A stretch of 64,000 nucleotides of DNA from Neisseria zoodegmatis (GTDB lineage Bacteria; Pseudomonadota; Gammaproteobacteria; Burkholderiales; Neisseriaceae): positions 868,001 to 932,000 of the forward strand of contig NZ_LT906434.1 in the NCBI RefSeq assembly GCF_900187305.1, written 5' to 3'. Shown piece after piece: positions 39,773 through 48,118 of this stretch (positions within the stretch are counted from its first letter, which is position 1; every line of letters begins with the position of its first letter). The notes under the pieces were generated by a model. The model was not told where the DNA came from. It was given only the letters and a program-made list of their open reading frames with translations, and did not search any database. Made by a program: the position numbers and the translations under genes.

Positions 39773-40849
39773 TCACTTGATGTTTTCAATAACCCAAATT
39801 TTGAATATGGGGCTGTTGATGATTAATCTGCCGCCTGCGTCCCGACTTATCCAATCGTGCCTTTCCATACGCCTGATTGCGCCTTGCGTGCTACTGCTGC
39901 TGATGGACTCAACGCCCAGCATCGCAGCGTATCTTTTGCGGCTTTCGCTACTATACGGACTTGCATCGGGGTTTGTAGCAATGTCGAGGATAATGGCTCG
40001 TTCCAGTGGTTTCATTTGCTGCCATTGGTTCACTTCGTTGTGGCTCGCTCCCAGCTCTTCAATTCTACCTGCTGCTGCGGCCTCCAAACTTGCGGACGGG
40101 CTCAATATCATGTCTTGAATGATGGCACGCATATACATCGGGGTATGGTGCAAGCGTTCGAACAAGCTGTATAGCTCTGTTTTGTCGATAGAATTTCCCG
40201 TTCTGTCTTGGTAAACGTCTGCTAAAAAATCCGTAAAATCTTTTCCCAGCAAAGGAAAATCCAAAGCATGGGCAAAATGGAAAAACGGGGCTTTGTTGTC
40301 ATTGAACATAGCGCGCAGGCCGTTGGTGCTGCTGCCTGTGAAGATAGCTTTGATTTTGTTTTGATTGACATCAAGCCCTGTTCGGAATGACCTGATCAAG
40401 CCGTCCGTATCAGGTAGGCGTGCCAACTCTTGAATTTCGTCCAGCAATAAAAGGGTAGGGCGGTTGTCTGCTGCAATCAGGGTAAGCAGGTCGGACAGAC
40501 GGGGAATCTCGGTTTTGTTTGTTTCGCGCTCCAAGCCTACGCTCATGATTTCGATTTTGCTGATGCTGCTTAAAAAAGTTTTGGCTTTGTTTACCGTTTG
40601 GATACTTTGCGCGAATTGATATAAGGCCGTCTGAAAATCAGCGCTGGGGTTAGTGCTGTCCATAAATGAAAAGTAAAACACGTTAAGGCCGTTTTCCTCG
40701 GCCAACGGTAATACGTCTTGCAACAGAAACTGCGTCTTACCCATGCGGCGCGGTGCAAACAAGGTAAAAGCATGGGTAATGCCGTCTTTCAGGCTGTTGA
40801 TGAGCTTGCGGGCATATTCCCTGCGGTGGAAAAACAAGGGGTCTTTCAT
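39773..40849 (-). CDS. AAA ATPase (ATPase_2 / archaeal-ATPase-like)
   Basis: The product is 358 residues. Walker A FAPRRMGKTQFLLQ is near residues 32-45 and Walker B PTLLLLDEIQELAR near 130-143, with FTGSSTNGLRAMF as sensor and a winged-helix end (GAIRRMERHDWISRDAGGR). Proteins of this shape occur as single genes on mobile islands; the task is unknown, with defence or regulation possible. It lies between ubiD and an integrase relic, so it is likely cargo of a decayed integrated element. Confidence 0.72.
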   Translation of the reverse strand: MKDPLFFHRREYARKLINSLKDGITHAFTLFAPRRMGKTQFLLQDVLPLAEENGLNVFYFSFMDSTNPSADFQTALYQFAQSIQTVNKAKTFLSSISKIEIMSVGLERETNKTEIPRLSDLLTLIAADNRPTLLLLDEIQELARLPDTDGLIRSFRTGLDVNQNKIKAIFTGSSTNGLRAMFNDNKAPFFHFAHALDFPLLGKDFTDFLADVYQDRTGNSIDKTELYSLFERLHHTPMYMRAIIQDMILSPSASLEAAAAGRIEELGASHNEVNQWQQMKPLERAIILDIATNPDASPYSSESRKRYAAMLGVESISSSSTQGAIRRMERHDWISRDAGGRLIINSPIFKIWVIENIK

Positions 40850-41017
40850 GGCTGTTTATATCTGATTAAATAACGTTATACGTAATTATACACAATATGT
40901 ATAATCGAACAATGTTTGTATAAAATTAGCTAATTAAAATGAAAAACACCGGCAACAGGGTCGGTGTGGATGTTTTCAGACGGCCTCATAGCCTTTCTCA
41001 TCTTCAATCATGATGGA

Positions 41018-41134
41018 TGTTGCGATAGGGTTTTCTGTTTGCCGTCGAGCTTGAAATTAAGTTGCCGCCATCTGATAACTTTTGAATTTTATCAATGAGC
41101 TTTAAGTGCTTAATTTTTCGGGTATTTAGGGCAT
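41018..41134 (-). pseudogene. Frameshifted N-terminal remnant of a P4-type integrase
   Basis: From ATG 41134, with one base missing near codon 3, the minus strand encodes PLNTRKIKHLKLIDKIQKLS then DGGNLI, and after a short deletion LDGKQKTLS. This parallels the intact integrase at 50189 (PLNDRQIKNAKPAEKPYKLT, DGRGL, IDRKRKTLA). The catalytic part is gone. It is followed 22 bases upstream by a copy of the repeat that also lies upstream of the intact gene. Confidence 0.75.
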
Positions 41135-41155
41135 TTTGAGGTAAATCGGAATAGA

Positions 41156-41228
41156 TAACAAAGGCCGTCTGAAACAACTCTTTATCAGTCTGAAAGCCTT
41201 GCTGGGCTTGGGTTTTTGTGTATTTGGG
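41156..41228. repeat. Left copy of the 73-base element-end direct repeat
   Basis: It matches 50285-50357 with about 7 mismatches over 73 bases. It contains an AG-DUS, CTCTTTATCAG, CTGAAAGCCTTGCT and TTTTTGTGTATT. Directly after it (41230-41240) is GAAGGAGAGAC, identical to the T-arm/acceptor end of tRNA-Leu at 50419-50429, a candidate attachment core. Confidence 0.8.
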
Positions 41229-41240
41229 TGAAGGAGAGAC

Positions 41241-41475
41241 ACTAATTATTAATTCATGAAATTGATTTAATTATATATTTTATTTTCATATTTGGTAAAT
41301 ACCCCCAAATATACCCCCATCTTGCAAAAGTCAAAGCGTTTTTGGGCTGATTGTGTGGTTTTTGTCGGCTTGGGTGTGGGGTTTTGTTGGATTGAGTATA
41401 ACGCATTTTGTACTGTTTCTCAGACGGCCATAAAAAACACCAGCGGCGGGGCTGGTGTTTGTGTTTTCAGACGGC
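41241..41475. other. AT-rich left end of the satellite with an antitoxin terminator
   Basis: Non-coding. It starts with an AT-rich stretch (41250-41300) and CCCCCAAATATACCCCC. A hairpin AAAAAACACCAGC/GCTGGTGTTT (41432-41460) terminates the toxin-antitoxin transcript on the minus strand, and an inverted DUS follows. Confidence 0.6.
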
Positions 41476-41871
41476 CTACAAGCCTGCCAGTTGGTCGGGG
41501 TGGCAGTTATACACTTTGGCCAAAGTTTCGCGGGTTTTGGCCTGTGGGCGGCTGCCCTGTTTCTCAATTTGGCTTAATGCCGCCTGCGTGATGCCTGCCC
41601 GTTCGGCGGCTTGGCTTTGGGTAAGGTTACGGTATATGCGCCATGCGGCGGCGGGGCTTACATTCTGCTCTAGAATAATTTCTACAATTTCATGCGGTAA
41701 TGCTGCGCTGGGGCTTTCGTCCGTCTCGCCCGCTTCTACGGGGATACTTTCCCATACTTCGCCTGCTTCGTCTATTTGTGCCTGCCCTTTGGCAAGGCGG
41801 TTAAATTCTTCTACGGATAATACGACAAATGCGGGTTTGCCGTCTGCGCCGTTTAATAACTGGATATTCAT
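41476..41871 (-). CDS. Antitoxin with Phd-like N-terminus and XRE-type HTH
   Basis: The product is 131 residues. The N-terminus (LNGADGKPAFVVLSVEEFNR) looks like the DNA-binding start of Phd/YefM antitoxins. The C-terminus has a full XRE helix-turn-helix (LTQSQAAERAGITQAALSQI). Joining the two is unusual. It lies downstream of a RelE-like toxin on the same strand, 37 bases apart, giving a toxin-first order as in HigBA. It probably binds its own promoter. Confidence 0.78.
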   Translation of the reverse strand: MNIQLLNGADGKPAFVVLSVEEFNRLAKGQAQIDEAGEVWESIPVEAGETDESPSAALPHEIVEIILEQNVSPAAAWRIYRNLTQSQAAERAGITQAALSQIEKQGSRPQAKTRETLAKVYNCHPDQLAGL

Positions 41872-41908
41872 GTGATGGCCTTTCAGGGGCGGGATATGTC
41901 CCGCTGGA

Positions 41909-42175
41909 TTAGTTTTTATAAACGGATTGCCGCGTTTCTACCTGCTGGATTTCGATAATGTGCGGTTCTTGGTTTTTCTGCCATTGAAATATCAAACGGT
42001 AGTTTCCTATCCTTAAGCGGTAGGTGTCGGCCATTCCTGCCATTTTCTTTATATCGGCTTCCACATCGGGAAAAGCTGATAAGTCTTTGGCCTTGCTGGA
42101 AATGGCCGCTCTGTTTTTCGGGTCAATTTTCAAAAGCTGTTTAGTGGCTTTGGGTGTCCAAAATACTTTAGGCAT
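41909..42175 (-). CDS. RelE/ParE-family toxin
   Basis: The product is 88 residues, beginning MPKVFWTPKATKQLLKIDP, then YRLRIGNYRLIFQWQKN and a short C-terminal strand, the RelE/ParE fold pattern. RelE-type toxins cleave mRNA at the ribosome; ParE-type toxins attack gyrase, and the sequence does not settle which. It is transcribed ahead of the HTH antitoxin and could stabilise the integrated element. Confidence 0.8.
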   Translation of the reverse strand: MPKVFWTPKATKQLLKIDPKNRAAISSKAKDLSAFPDVEADIKKMAGMADTYRLRIGNYRLIFQWQKNQEPHIIEIQQVETRQSVYKN

Positions 42176-42288
42176 GATTAGCTTATGTTTTCTTAAATTT
42201 CTCTTATATTATAAGATTTATTATCAATAGTGGCAATTTTTTACTTATTTAACGCCCTAAAAAAACATTGCTATATATGCAAGACACT

Positions 42289-42533
42289 GCGGTTATAGCG
42301 GTTATGCGGTTATAAATGGCCTAATACATTGATATTACAAGGATAAATCATAACCACTGCATGAAAATAGACTGGGTATCAGCGGTTATTTCTTGCTTCT
42401 TAACACTATAAGCCTATGAATATAAACAAATAACCACTCATAACCGCGTTAATTTGTGTTAGCGGTTATTCTTGAAACGCTTATAAATAAAGGCTTTCAG
42501 GCCGTTTTTAATTGTAATAACCGCTATAACCGC
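42289..42533. other. Iteron field GCGGTTAT, candidate replication origin of the satellite
   Basis: GCGGTTAT occurs on the plus strand at 42289, 42298, 42306, 42382 and 42462, and inverted (ATAACCGC) at 42440, 42517 and 42526. Imperfect copies ATAACCAC lie near 42348 and 42430. Three adjacent direct copies and a later inverted pair sit in AT-rich DNA without any gene. It lies directly next to the DUF927/primase module, as expected for an origin recognised by the element's own initiator. Confidence 0.68.
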
Positions 42534-42646
42534 TAATTTTTGGTTATTCCTTAATAGCGAAAATTTTTTCATGAAACAATAAATCTTTTTTGGTGGATAT
42601 TATTTCCCAATAGGAAACATTGAAATGCTTGGCGGGTTTCAGGAAT

Positions 42647-42674
42647 AAAAAACACCAGCGGCGGGGCTGGTGTT
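42647..42674 (-). terminator. Terminator of the DUF927 gene
   Basis: AACACCAGC/GCTGGTGTT hairpin with an A run that becomes a T run on the minus strand. It is nearly identical to the one at 41432. Confidence 0.75.
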
Positions 42675-42714
42675 GCTAGTAAATGCCAATGTCTCAAAAC
42701 TGTTTTCAGACGGC

Positions 42715-44493
42715 CTATTGTTCTTCGTGGTTTGGCGGCTCTATGCCTACCAGCACATAAAACCGCCCTTTGCCAAAGCGTTGGAATTTCCAGCGGCCTG
42801 CCGTTTCATTGCGTTTCAACCATTGGACGGCGTGAAGTACATTACAAGCCTTGCTCGGTTCAAAGCCTTTCGAGATTTCACTCTCAAACACGGCGAGGAT
42901 TATCCAAAATTCGTCTAAATGCGCCTGCTCTTTGCGCTTTCGATAGCCTGCGTGGTCTTGATTGGTAAATTCGCTGTTCCAATCCACAAAGCGCATGGAT
43001 TCTGCGTAAAGTTGCATGAAGTCTATGGCCTGTTTGATGATTTGGTTGTCTTCATATTTGCCTGTGCCTGTGCGGCGGTGCCATGCGTCGAAACATTGCT
43101 TGATGCCTGTCATGCCTACCCCTGCGCCTAAGCCTGTAATGCCGTGCTTGGCGGCCAGTTCCAGCGCGGCGGCGGTTATGGCAAAGCGTAAGGCAACGGT
43201 GCGGCTTTGGCCGTCGGTATCGGGCAACATGGCCATAAAGTCGGCCATTATAGCGCGGGCTTCGTTGATGGCTTTAGGGTCTTCCAATAACAGACGGATA
43301 AGGGCGCGGCCTGCTGTGCCGTGGTATCGGGCGGCGTGGGCGGTAATGGCTTCGCTCAAGGCTGCGCCTTTTTCGTGGTCGTGCAGGGTGTCAAAAACGC
43401 CTAAGCCGTGGCCTGCGTCGCTGGGAATATCGGGCAGGCGGGCGGCTTGGCCTGCGTTCCATTCTACGCCTGCCGTTTTCAGAAAGCTGTTTAGGGGCTT
43501 TTCGCCTGTGGAAAGCATGAAAATCCGCCAGCGGCTTAATTCCCGGTTGCCGCCGTCTTTTGCGCCCTGTACTTTGGAAACGCCGTTAATCACGGAATAG
43601 GCGGTTTGAGCTACGGCTTTTGCGTTGGCTTGGCCGATTTCGTCTAATACCAGTAGGCCGTCATTGCGGGCGGCGGCGGTGTTGGTAAAGCCTAAGCCTG
43701 TGCCTGTCCATGTCAGCATAAGCGTTTCAGGGTTGCCCCATACGGATAATGCGGCTTTGGCGGCGGTTGATTTGCCGTCGCGTGAATCGCCGAAAAGGTG
43801 GAATCCCCCTGCTTCGATATTCAACAGGCGGGCAAGCGGGGCGGCTAGGGCGGTGCCGATTGCCAAGCATAAGCGGCTGTTGCCTGCCATATAGCGGGCT
43901 ATGCCTTGCTGCCAGTCTTCAAGGCTGCCGCTTTCGGTGTAGCTGTCGGCCTGTGATTTGTCGCCGTTGTAAATCACTTTGGCGGGCTGTTTTTTGGCGG
44001 TTATGGCTTCGCCGTTGGGCAGGATATAGGCTGTATTGTCGGCACACCAGCCCGCGCGGTTGGTTACGGTGTAGCGTTCGTTGCTGCCGTCGGTTTGCAG
44101 ATAATCGGCCAGTAATTCGCGTTTTCTGCGGCTTGCCATGATTGTAATGCCGTGTGATTGCAGGCGTTGCCAGTTTACGCCGATTTCGGCCATCGGCAGG
44201 GCTTCTATGCGGGCTTTGCGGGTTACGGCATCGCGCCAGCGGATAATGCGGTAATGGCTGCCCGTTTCGTCGGTGCCGCGCCCAATAAGCTCGATTGGGT
44301 CGGCCAGTTTCAGCGGGGATTTTTCGTGAACTTCGCCATTATTGTCGGTTTCTACGGCAATGTAGAAAACGCTGTTTTGGGTGCATTGGAAATACGGGCG
44401 CAATTCTGCTTGTTCAAACTCGGCAAGGGCGGTGGCCTGAATGGTTTCGGGGCTGGTGTCGGCGGTGTTGTCGTGTATAGTTTCGTTTTTCAT
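42715..44493 (-). CDS. DUF927 protein, P4-type replication helicase-like
   Basis: The product is 592 residues. DUF927 spans about 70-350, with a P-loop FGDSRDGKSTAAKAA near 233 and acidic strand GLLVLDEIGQANAKAV near 278, then a C-terminal region without a known fold. DUF927 proteins accompany primases on integrated elements and are thought to act as replicative helicases/initiators. The ATG has AGGAA upstream. Primase lies upstream on the same strand and the iteron field downstream. Confidence 0.8.
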   Translation of the reverse strand: MKNETIHDNTADTSPETIQATALAEFEQAELRPYFQCTQNSVFYIAVETDNNGEVHEKSPLKLADPIELIGRGTDETGSHYRIIRWRDAVTRKARIEALPMAEIGVNWQRLQSHGITIMASRRKRELLADYLQTDGSNERYTVTNRAGWCADNTAYILPNGEAITAKKQPAKVIYNGDKSQADSYTESGSLEDWQQGIARYMAGNSRLCLAIGTALAAPLARLLNIEAGGFHLFGDSRDGKSTAAKAALSVWGNPETLMLTWTGTGLGFTNTAAARNDGLLVLDEIGQANAKAVAQTAYSVINGVSKVQGAKDGGNRELSRWRIFMLSTGEKPLNSFLKTAGVEWNAGQAARLPDIPSDAGHGLGVFDTLHDHEKGAALSEAITAHAARYHGTAGRALIRLLLEDPKAINEARAIMADFMAMLPDTDGQSRTVALRFAITAAALELAAKHGITGLGAGVGMTGIKQCFDAWHRRTGTGKYEDNQIIKQAIDFMQLYAESMRFVDWNSEFTNQDHAGYRKRKEQAHLDEFWIILAVFESEISKGFEPSKACNVLHAVQWLKRNETAGRWKFQRFGKGRFYVLVGIEPPNHEEQ

Positions 44494-44667
44494 GATGGTA
44501 TTCCTGATTTTTCCTGTTTTGGGCGGCCTGTATCGGCTGCCCTTTTTGTTTGCCGGTGTATTTCAGACGGCAGGCGGGAAAATCTGCGCTGTTTGGGGTG
44601 TTATCCGCTTAGGTAAGGGGTAAGGCCGTCTGAAAGGGAAACGGGCTGAAAACGCAAATACGGCGGT

Positions 44668-45435
44668 TTACGGCGGGGCGGTCTGTTCGTCTTGGCGGCA
44701 GTTCAGTTCGTCTAAAGCGTCAAAGCCTGCTGTTTCGGGCTGCCATATCCGCGCCTTGATACCCGCTTTGATGGCTCTTACTGCCAAGCTGTGGGCGGCT
44801 TTCATGCCCGTGCGGTTGTCGTCGTTGTCGGCGCAAATAAACAGTTCCTGCGTTTCAGACGGCCATATAAACGAAGCCATGCCGTAAGCGGATAAGGCGG
44901 CAACGGCGGGCAGGCCGAAAAGGGCGCGGGCGGCAAAGGCGGTTTCTATGCCCTCGGCAACAATCAGGCGGCCTTGCGTATCAGGCTGGAAAAGGTGTAC
45001 CGCTGCGCCTTTCAGGGCATCGGGTAAACGGGATTGCATCTTTTTAGCGGGCAACGGCTCGCCTGTCTGCGGGTGGTGGATATTCAGTTTGGTAAAGGCG
45101 GGGATATGGTTGCCGTTATCGACGTATGGCTTGGTATAAACCGCATCAAGGTAGGTTTTATGCAAGCCCTGTAATTGGCCGTCGGCGGTGGTTACGGCGG
45201 CCAGCATGGCGGGGAAATAGCCGATGCCGCCGTCGGGGGTGCATTGGTTGCAGATAAATGCGCCCGTGCCTTGATAGTCGGTGTGGCGGTAACGGTCTTT
45301 GCCGCCGCAATAGGGGCAGGGGCAATGTTTGCGGGGGTTAAGGTATTCGCGGGGAATGCCTAGCGCGGCATGGATTTCAGGCCAGCGGCCAGCGGCGGCT
45401 TTCAGGTCGGATAGATCGTAACGGCGGTTATTCAT
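44668..45435 (-). CDS. Zinc-finger/Toprim primase of phage or satellite type
   Basis: The product is 255 residues. The zinc ribbon is CPCPYCGGKDRYRH and later FICNQC; the Toprim part has IVAEGIETAFAA and ICADNDDNRTGMKAA (acidic metal residues). This is the P4/phage primase arrangement without a fused helicase; the DUF927 gene downstream would supply that activity. It should make primers for replication of the excised element. Confidence 0.85.
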   Translation of the reverse strand: MNNRRYDLSDLKAAAGRWPEIHAALGIPREYLNPRKHCPCPYCGGKDRYRHTDYQGTGAFICNQCTPDGGIGYFPAMLAAVTTADGQLQGLHKTYLDAVYTKPYVDNGNHIPAFTKLNIHHPQTGEPLPAKKMQSRLPDALKGAAVHLFQPDTQGRLIVAEGIETAFAARALFGLPAVAALSAYGMASFIWPSETQELFICADNDDNRTGMKAAHSLAVRAIKAGIKARIWQPETAGFDALDELNCRQDEQTAPP

Positions 45436-45544
45436 GATGTCTGCTCCGTTTCAGACGGCCTTATCTCAATACCCGCCTGAAAAAAGGTTGCACTTACCCC
45501 GCCTTGCCCGCACGGGGCAAAGCTGGGGGAATAACAAAAGGGGG

Positions 45545-45844
45545 TTATTTACTTGTTGCCGCGTCTGCTTCTTCTACAAGCCCCCAAAGCTCATAGCTGT
45601 ATGATTGTGGGCTGTGATGTGCTTGGATTTCTTCGTTGATCTGAAGCAGTAAATCGGCTTGTGCCGCAATTAGGGTATTGCCTTGTGAAAGCTCTTTGAT
45701 GGTTAGGGCGATTGTTTCGGCTGCTTCTGAAATACGATATAAAGCCCACAATGAATCGGCACTATTGCATATCAGTTCGCGGGAAACGGCGATAGTTTGC
45801 TGTTGGGGATTTTGCGCCTGCTGCGCGGTTTGAGTTTTTTGCAT
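45545..45844 (-). CDS. Small protein of unknown function in the satellite
   Basis: The product is 99 residues with a glutamine-rich start (MQKTQTAQQAQNPQQQ), then a mostly helical segment (SADSLWALYRISEAAETIA). It is cytoplasmic, with no motif I recognise. CGGAG precedes the start. It lies between terminase-like and primase genes on the same strand. Confidence 0.6.
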   Translation of the reverse strand: MQKTQTAQQAQNPQQQTIAVSRELICNSADSLWALYRISEAAETIALTIKELSQGNTLIAAQADLLLQINEEIQAHHSPQSYSYELWGLVEEADAATSK

Positions 45845-46123
45845 TTTGAATGCTCCGTTTATGTTTTTGAGATTAAGAAACCCATTAGGGGGGCGGTGCT
45901 CTCTCTGTCATAAACAAACAGCCTGCGCCTTACGGTTGGCAGACACCGCCATAACTTGACTTGATAGGCCGTCTGAAAAATGGCCGCTCAATGTGAAATT
46001 TTGGCGTGAAAAAATCAGCGTTTACCCTGCTGATTTGGGGTTTATGATTTAGAGAGAATCTGTAATTTAATTCTCAATGCTCAAGCTGTCAATCATTTTG
46101 TTTGGCCGGTGTTGTATAAAGTG
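45845..46123. other. Intergenic region in the satellite
   Basis: Nothing coding is recognised. It contains an AG-DUS at 45968 and a stretch with GCCTGCGCCTTACGG near 45923 that looks structured, but I cannot assign it. Confidence 0.4.
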
Positions 46124-46648
46124 CTATATCAAGTGCTGTACATACAGCATCACGGCGGCCAGTCCAATTTTTTCCGCGCTGTTTCCTACAATGGCTTCCA
46201 AGTCTGCAATGGTGGCCGATTTTTCTTTCTCCTCAAATAAATCGATCACCGCCCTTACTTCGCTTTTATCAAGCCGGAAAGGTTCGGGTTTCGGCGGCGT
46301 GGTATCGGCAATTTCCGCCTTATCTACAATCAAGCCTAAAATCTTTGCTTTGCCCATTGATGCGGAAACGGCAGCCCCTGATTGCGGTGTCGGTGCGTTT
46401 AATGCTTTCTGCCGTGCCTGTTCAAGCTCTGCAATTACATCGTCCACGGTTACTGCGTGTCTTGCCCTGTGTTCCGCCTTTAAGCCGTCAATCATCGCGG
46501 TAATATCGGGGTCTTGAAGCAGTTTATAGGCTTCGTTGGTTATCGTTTCGGGCTTCATGTTTTCGGCGTTGTATGCTTGCCGGTATGCTTCGCTTGCATT
46601 GCCTGTTTCCACAAACAGACGGGCAAAGTGTTCCTGTTTCGGTGTCAT
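46124..46648 (-). CDS. Terminase small subunit-like protein
   Basis: The product is 174 residues. The N-terminal HTH (TPKQEHFARLFVETGNASEA then YRQAYNAENM) is the typical start of phage small terminases that bind pac/cos DNA. The middle helical part (VTVDDVIAELEQARQKAL) and the end fit length and order. No large terminase, portal or capsid gene is present, so if functional it would redirect a helper phage's packaging machinery to the element's DNA, as TerS does in several satellites. Confidence 0.8.
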   Translation of the reverse strand: MTPKQEHFARLFVETGNASEAYRQAYNAENMKPETITNEAYKLLQDPDITAMIDGLKAEHRARHAVTVDDVIAELEQARQKALNAPTPQSGAAVSASMGKAKILGLIVDKAEIADTTPPKPEPFRLDKSEVRAVIDLFEEKEKSATIADLEAIVGNSAEKIGLAAVMLYVQHLI

Positions 46649-46734
46649 GGTATATATCCTTTCAGCAAGCCGCCATCGTGCGCGTTATAGGGCGTTTGCG
46701 CGGTCTGCGTATAGTGTCGGGTATGGGCAATGTC

Positions 46735-47211
46735 TTACTGCGCGTTTTTCATCGCTTCTTTGCAGTATTGATCTACTTGGCCGGAAACATCGAAAACACC
46801 GTTATGGCTGCCGTCTTCCCTCTGCTGTAAATTAAAGCCGTCAATGCGTAAATCAACGGCGCGGGCGGGTATATGCTGCCCGTAAGCGGGGGCGGTTGTC
46901 CTGATACCGCTTTCAATCAGCTTATCACGCATCATGGCGGCGGCTTTACCATATCCGGCCAGCTTGGCGGCGGCCTGTGCAAATGCTTCTGCTGCTTTCA
47001 GATATTCGGGGATATGCTCATTCTCGATTTCGGCGGTAAACATTTCATATTGCGATCCAAGCAATAAACGGCGCAATTCTTCAATGCGGTTTGCCAGTTC
47101 CAAACGCTCGGCACACAGACGCTCTAAAAGCTCGGATTGCGCTGCCAAAATATCGGCCGCCCGGTCGGTTTGGTCTCTCTTGGCGGCAATGGCCGCATCA
47201 AGCTCTTTCAC
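46735..47211 (-). CDS. Coiled-coil protein of unknown function
   Basis: The product is 158 residues. The GTG start directly follows the stop of the upstream gene. The first 60 residues are strongly helical (AAIAAKRDQTDRAADILAAQ, LCAERLELANRIEELRRLL), probably a coiled coil. The rest has no motif I know. It is in the same operon as the 73-residue protein, HTH and AlpA genes. Confidence 0.6.
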   Translation of the reverse strand: MKELDAAIAAKRDQTDRAADILAAQSELLERLCAERLELANRIEELRRLLLGSQYEMFTAEIENEHIPEYLKAAEAFAQAAAKLAGYGKAAAMMRDKLIESGIRTTAPAYGQHIPARAVDLRIDGFNLQQREDGSHNGVFDVSGQVDQYCKEAMKNAQ

Positions 47212-47433
47212 TTAGCTGTTTTCAAAATCGGTCTTGCCTATTGAAAGCAGGCGGGCAAAAAGGCTTTTCCGCTCGCTGCGTAAATGCTCGGCTTCGGCAA
47301 CGGTTTCTTTTGCTACCGCCGTGCCTGTTTCTGTTGCTGCTATTTGAGCATCCAGTTCTTCCATCTGCTTTTGTGCTTGTGCAAATAATTCTTTTCTTAT
47401 TTCAAGTGTTTGTTTTGTATATTGAAAATCCAT
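47212..47433 (-). CDS. Small coiled-coil protein of unknown function
   Basis: The product is 73 residues and almost entirely predicted helix (YTKQTLEIRKELFAQAQKQM, TVAEAEHLRSERKSLFARL). A GGAAAG site precedes the start. Its stop abuts the next gene's GTG, so the two may be translated in series and could pair. Confidence 0.6.
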   Translation of the reverse strand: MDFQYTKQTLEIRKELFAQAQKQMEELDAQIAATETGTAVAKETVAEAEHLRSERKSLFARLLSIGKTDFENS

Positions 47434-47448
47434 TTTTTACTTTCCTTT

Positions 47449-47742
47449 TTAGTTTGCCAGCGTGTAGATACCGCGTTTAACGGTTTTGCCGCGTTTGTTG
47501 ATATGTGGCTGCATGGTGCAGATAACGGGATAACCGGCACGCCGTAAATCCATGATACGGGCGTTAAATCCCATAATGCCCATCTGCGCGGCCTGATAGC
47601 TGGTTAGGCTCTGCCCGCTCTGCAAGATGGCTAGGATTTCGCCGCATTGTGATTCAGGGGAAAAGGGGGTATAGTTTCGGCTTGCTTTGTTGATGCCGTC
47701 TGAAATGCTGTTGCTGGTGTTTTGGGCGGTTTCGTTTTTCAT
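47449..47742 (-). CDS. HTH-domain protein of phage/satellite type
   Basis: The product is 97 residues. The C-terminal two thirds (CGEILAILQSGQSLTSYQAA, MDLRRAGYPVICTM, KRGIYTLA) form the small winged-helix domain common in prophage and satellite operons. It is likely a DNA-binding regulator. An AT-type DUS (ATGCCGTCTGAA) lies in its 5' part. It starts 11 bases after alpA. Confidence 0.72.
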   Translation of the reverse strand: MKNETAQNTSNSISDGINKASRNYTPFSPESQCGEILAILQSGQSLTSYQAAQMGIMGFNARIMDLRRAGYPVICTMQPHINKRGKTVKRGIYTLAN

Positions 47743-47753
47743 GATTTGGCCCC

Positions 47754-47960
47754 TTAGATACGGTTTGCCGCTTGTTTGGCGATATATTCGTCTATTTCGC
47801 TTTCCAGCCAGCCGATTGCATTACCGCTGCCGGATAACTTAAACGGGCGGGGCATATCGGGGTCGTGGCGGCGGTTTTTGGGGTCGAGACGATACCAAAG
47901 CGTGCTTGATGAAATGCCAAGACGTTTGGTTACTTCGTTTTGTCGTAAGATGGTTGCCAT
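47754..47960 (-). CDS. AlpA-family regulator / excisionase-like protein
   Basis: The product is 68 residues. LRQNEVTKRLGISSSTLWYR is a MerR/AlpA-like helix-turn-helix, and the end GWLESEIDEYIAKQAANR is typical of AlpA. In P4-type elements and PICIs, AlpA switches on excision and replication genes. It is the first gene of the leftward operon 47960-46124, placing it as the likely master switch. Confidence 0.85.
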   Translation of the reverse strand: MATILRQNEVTKRLGISSSTLWYRLDPKNRRHDPDMPRPFKLSGSGNAIGWLESEIDEYIAKQAANRI

Positions 47961-48118
47961 AAATCAGTCTCCTGCTGTCCGATTGGGTGTGGTTGATGAA
48001 ATATGGCTGCATTTTTTCAGGCAAGATAAAGAAAAAAAATGGAATCAGGATTTTGCTTAACCTGATTCCATTAACTGAAATGCTGATAAATAAAGGCTGA
48101 AAGGTAGATTACCTTTTA

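Noticed and set aside
44494-44667. Possible small gene between the primase and DUF927 genes
   Set aside because: No frame with a start, binding site and sensible composition was found; it contains DUS copies and the DUF927 leader.
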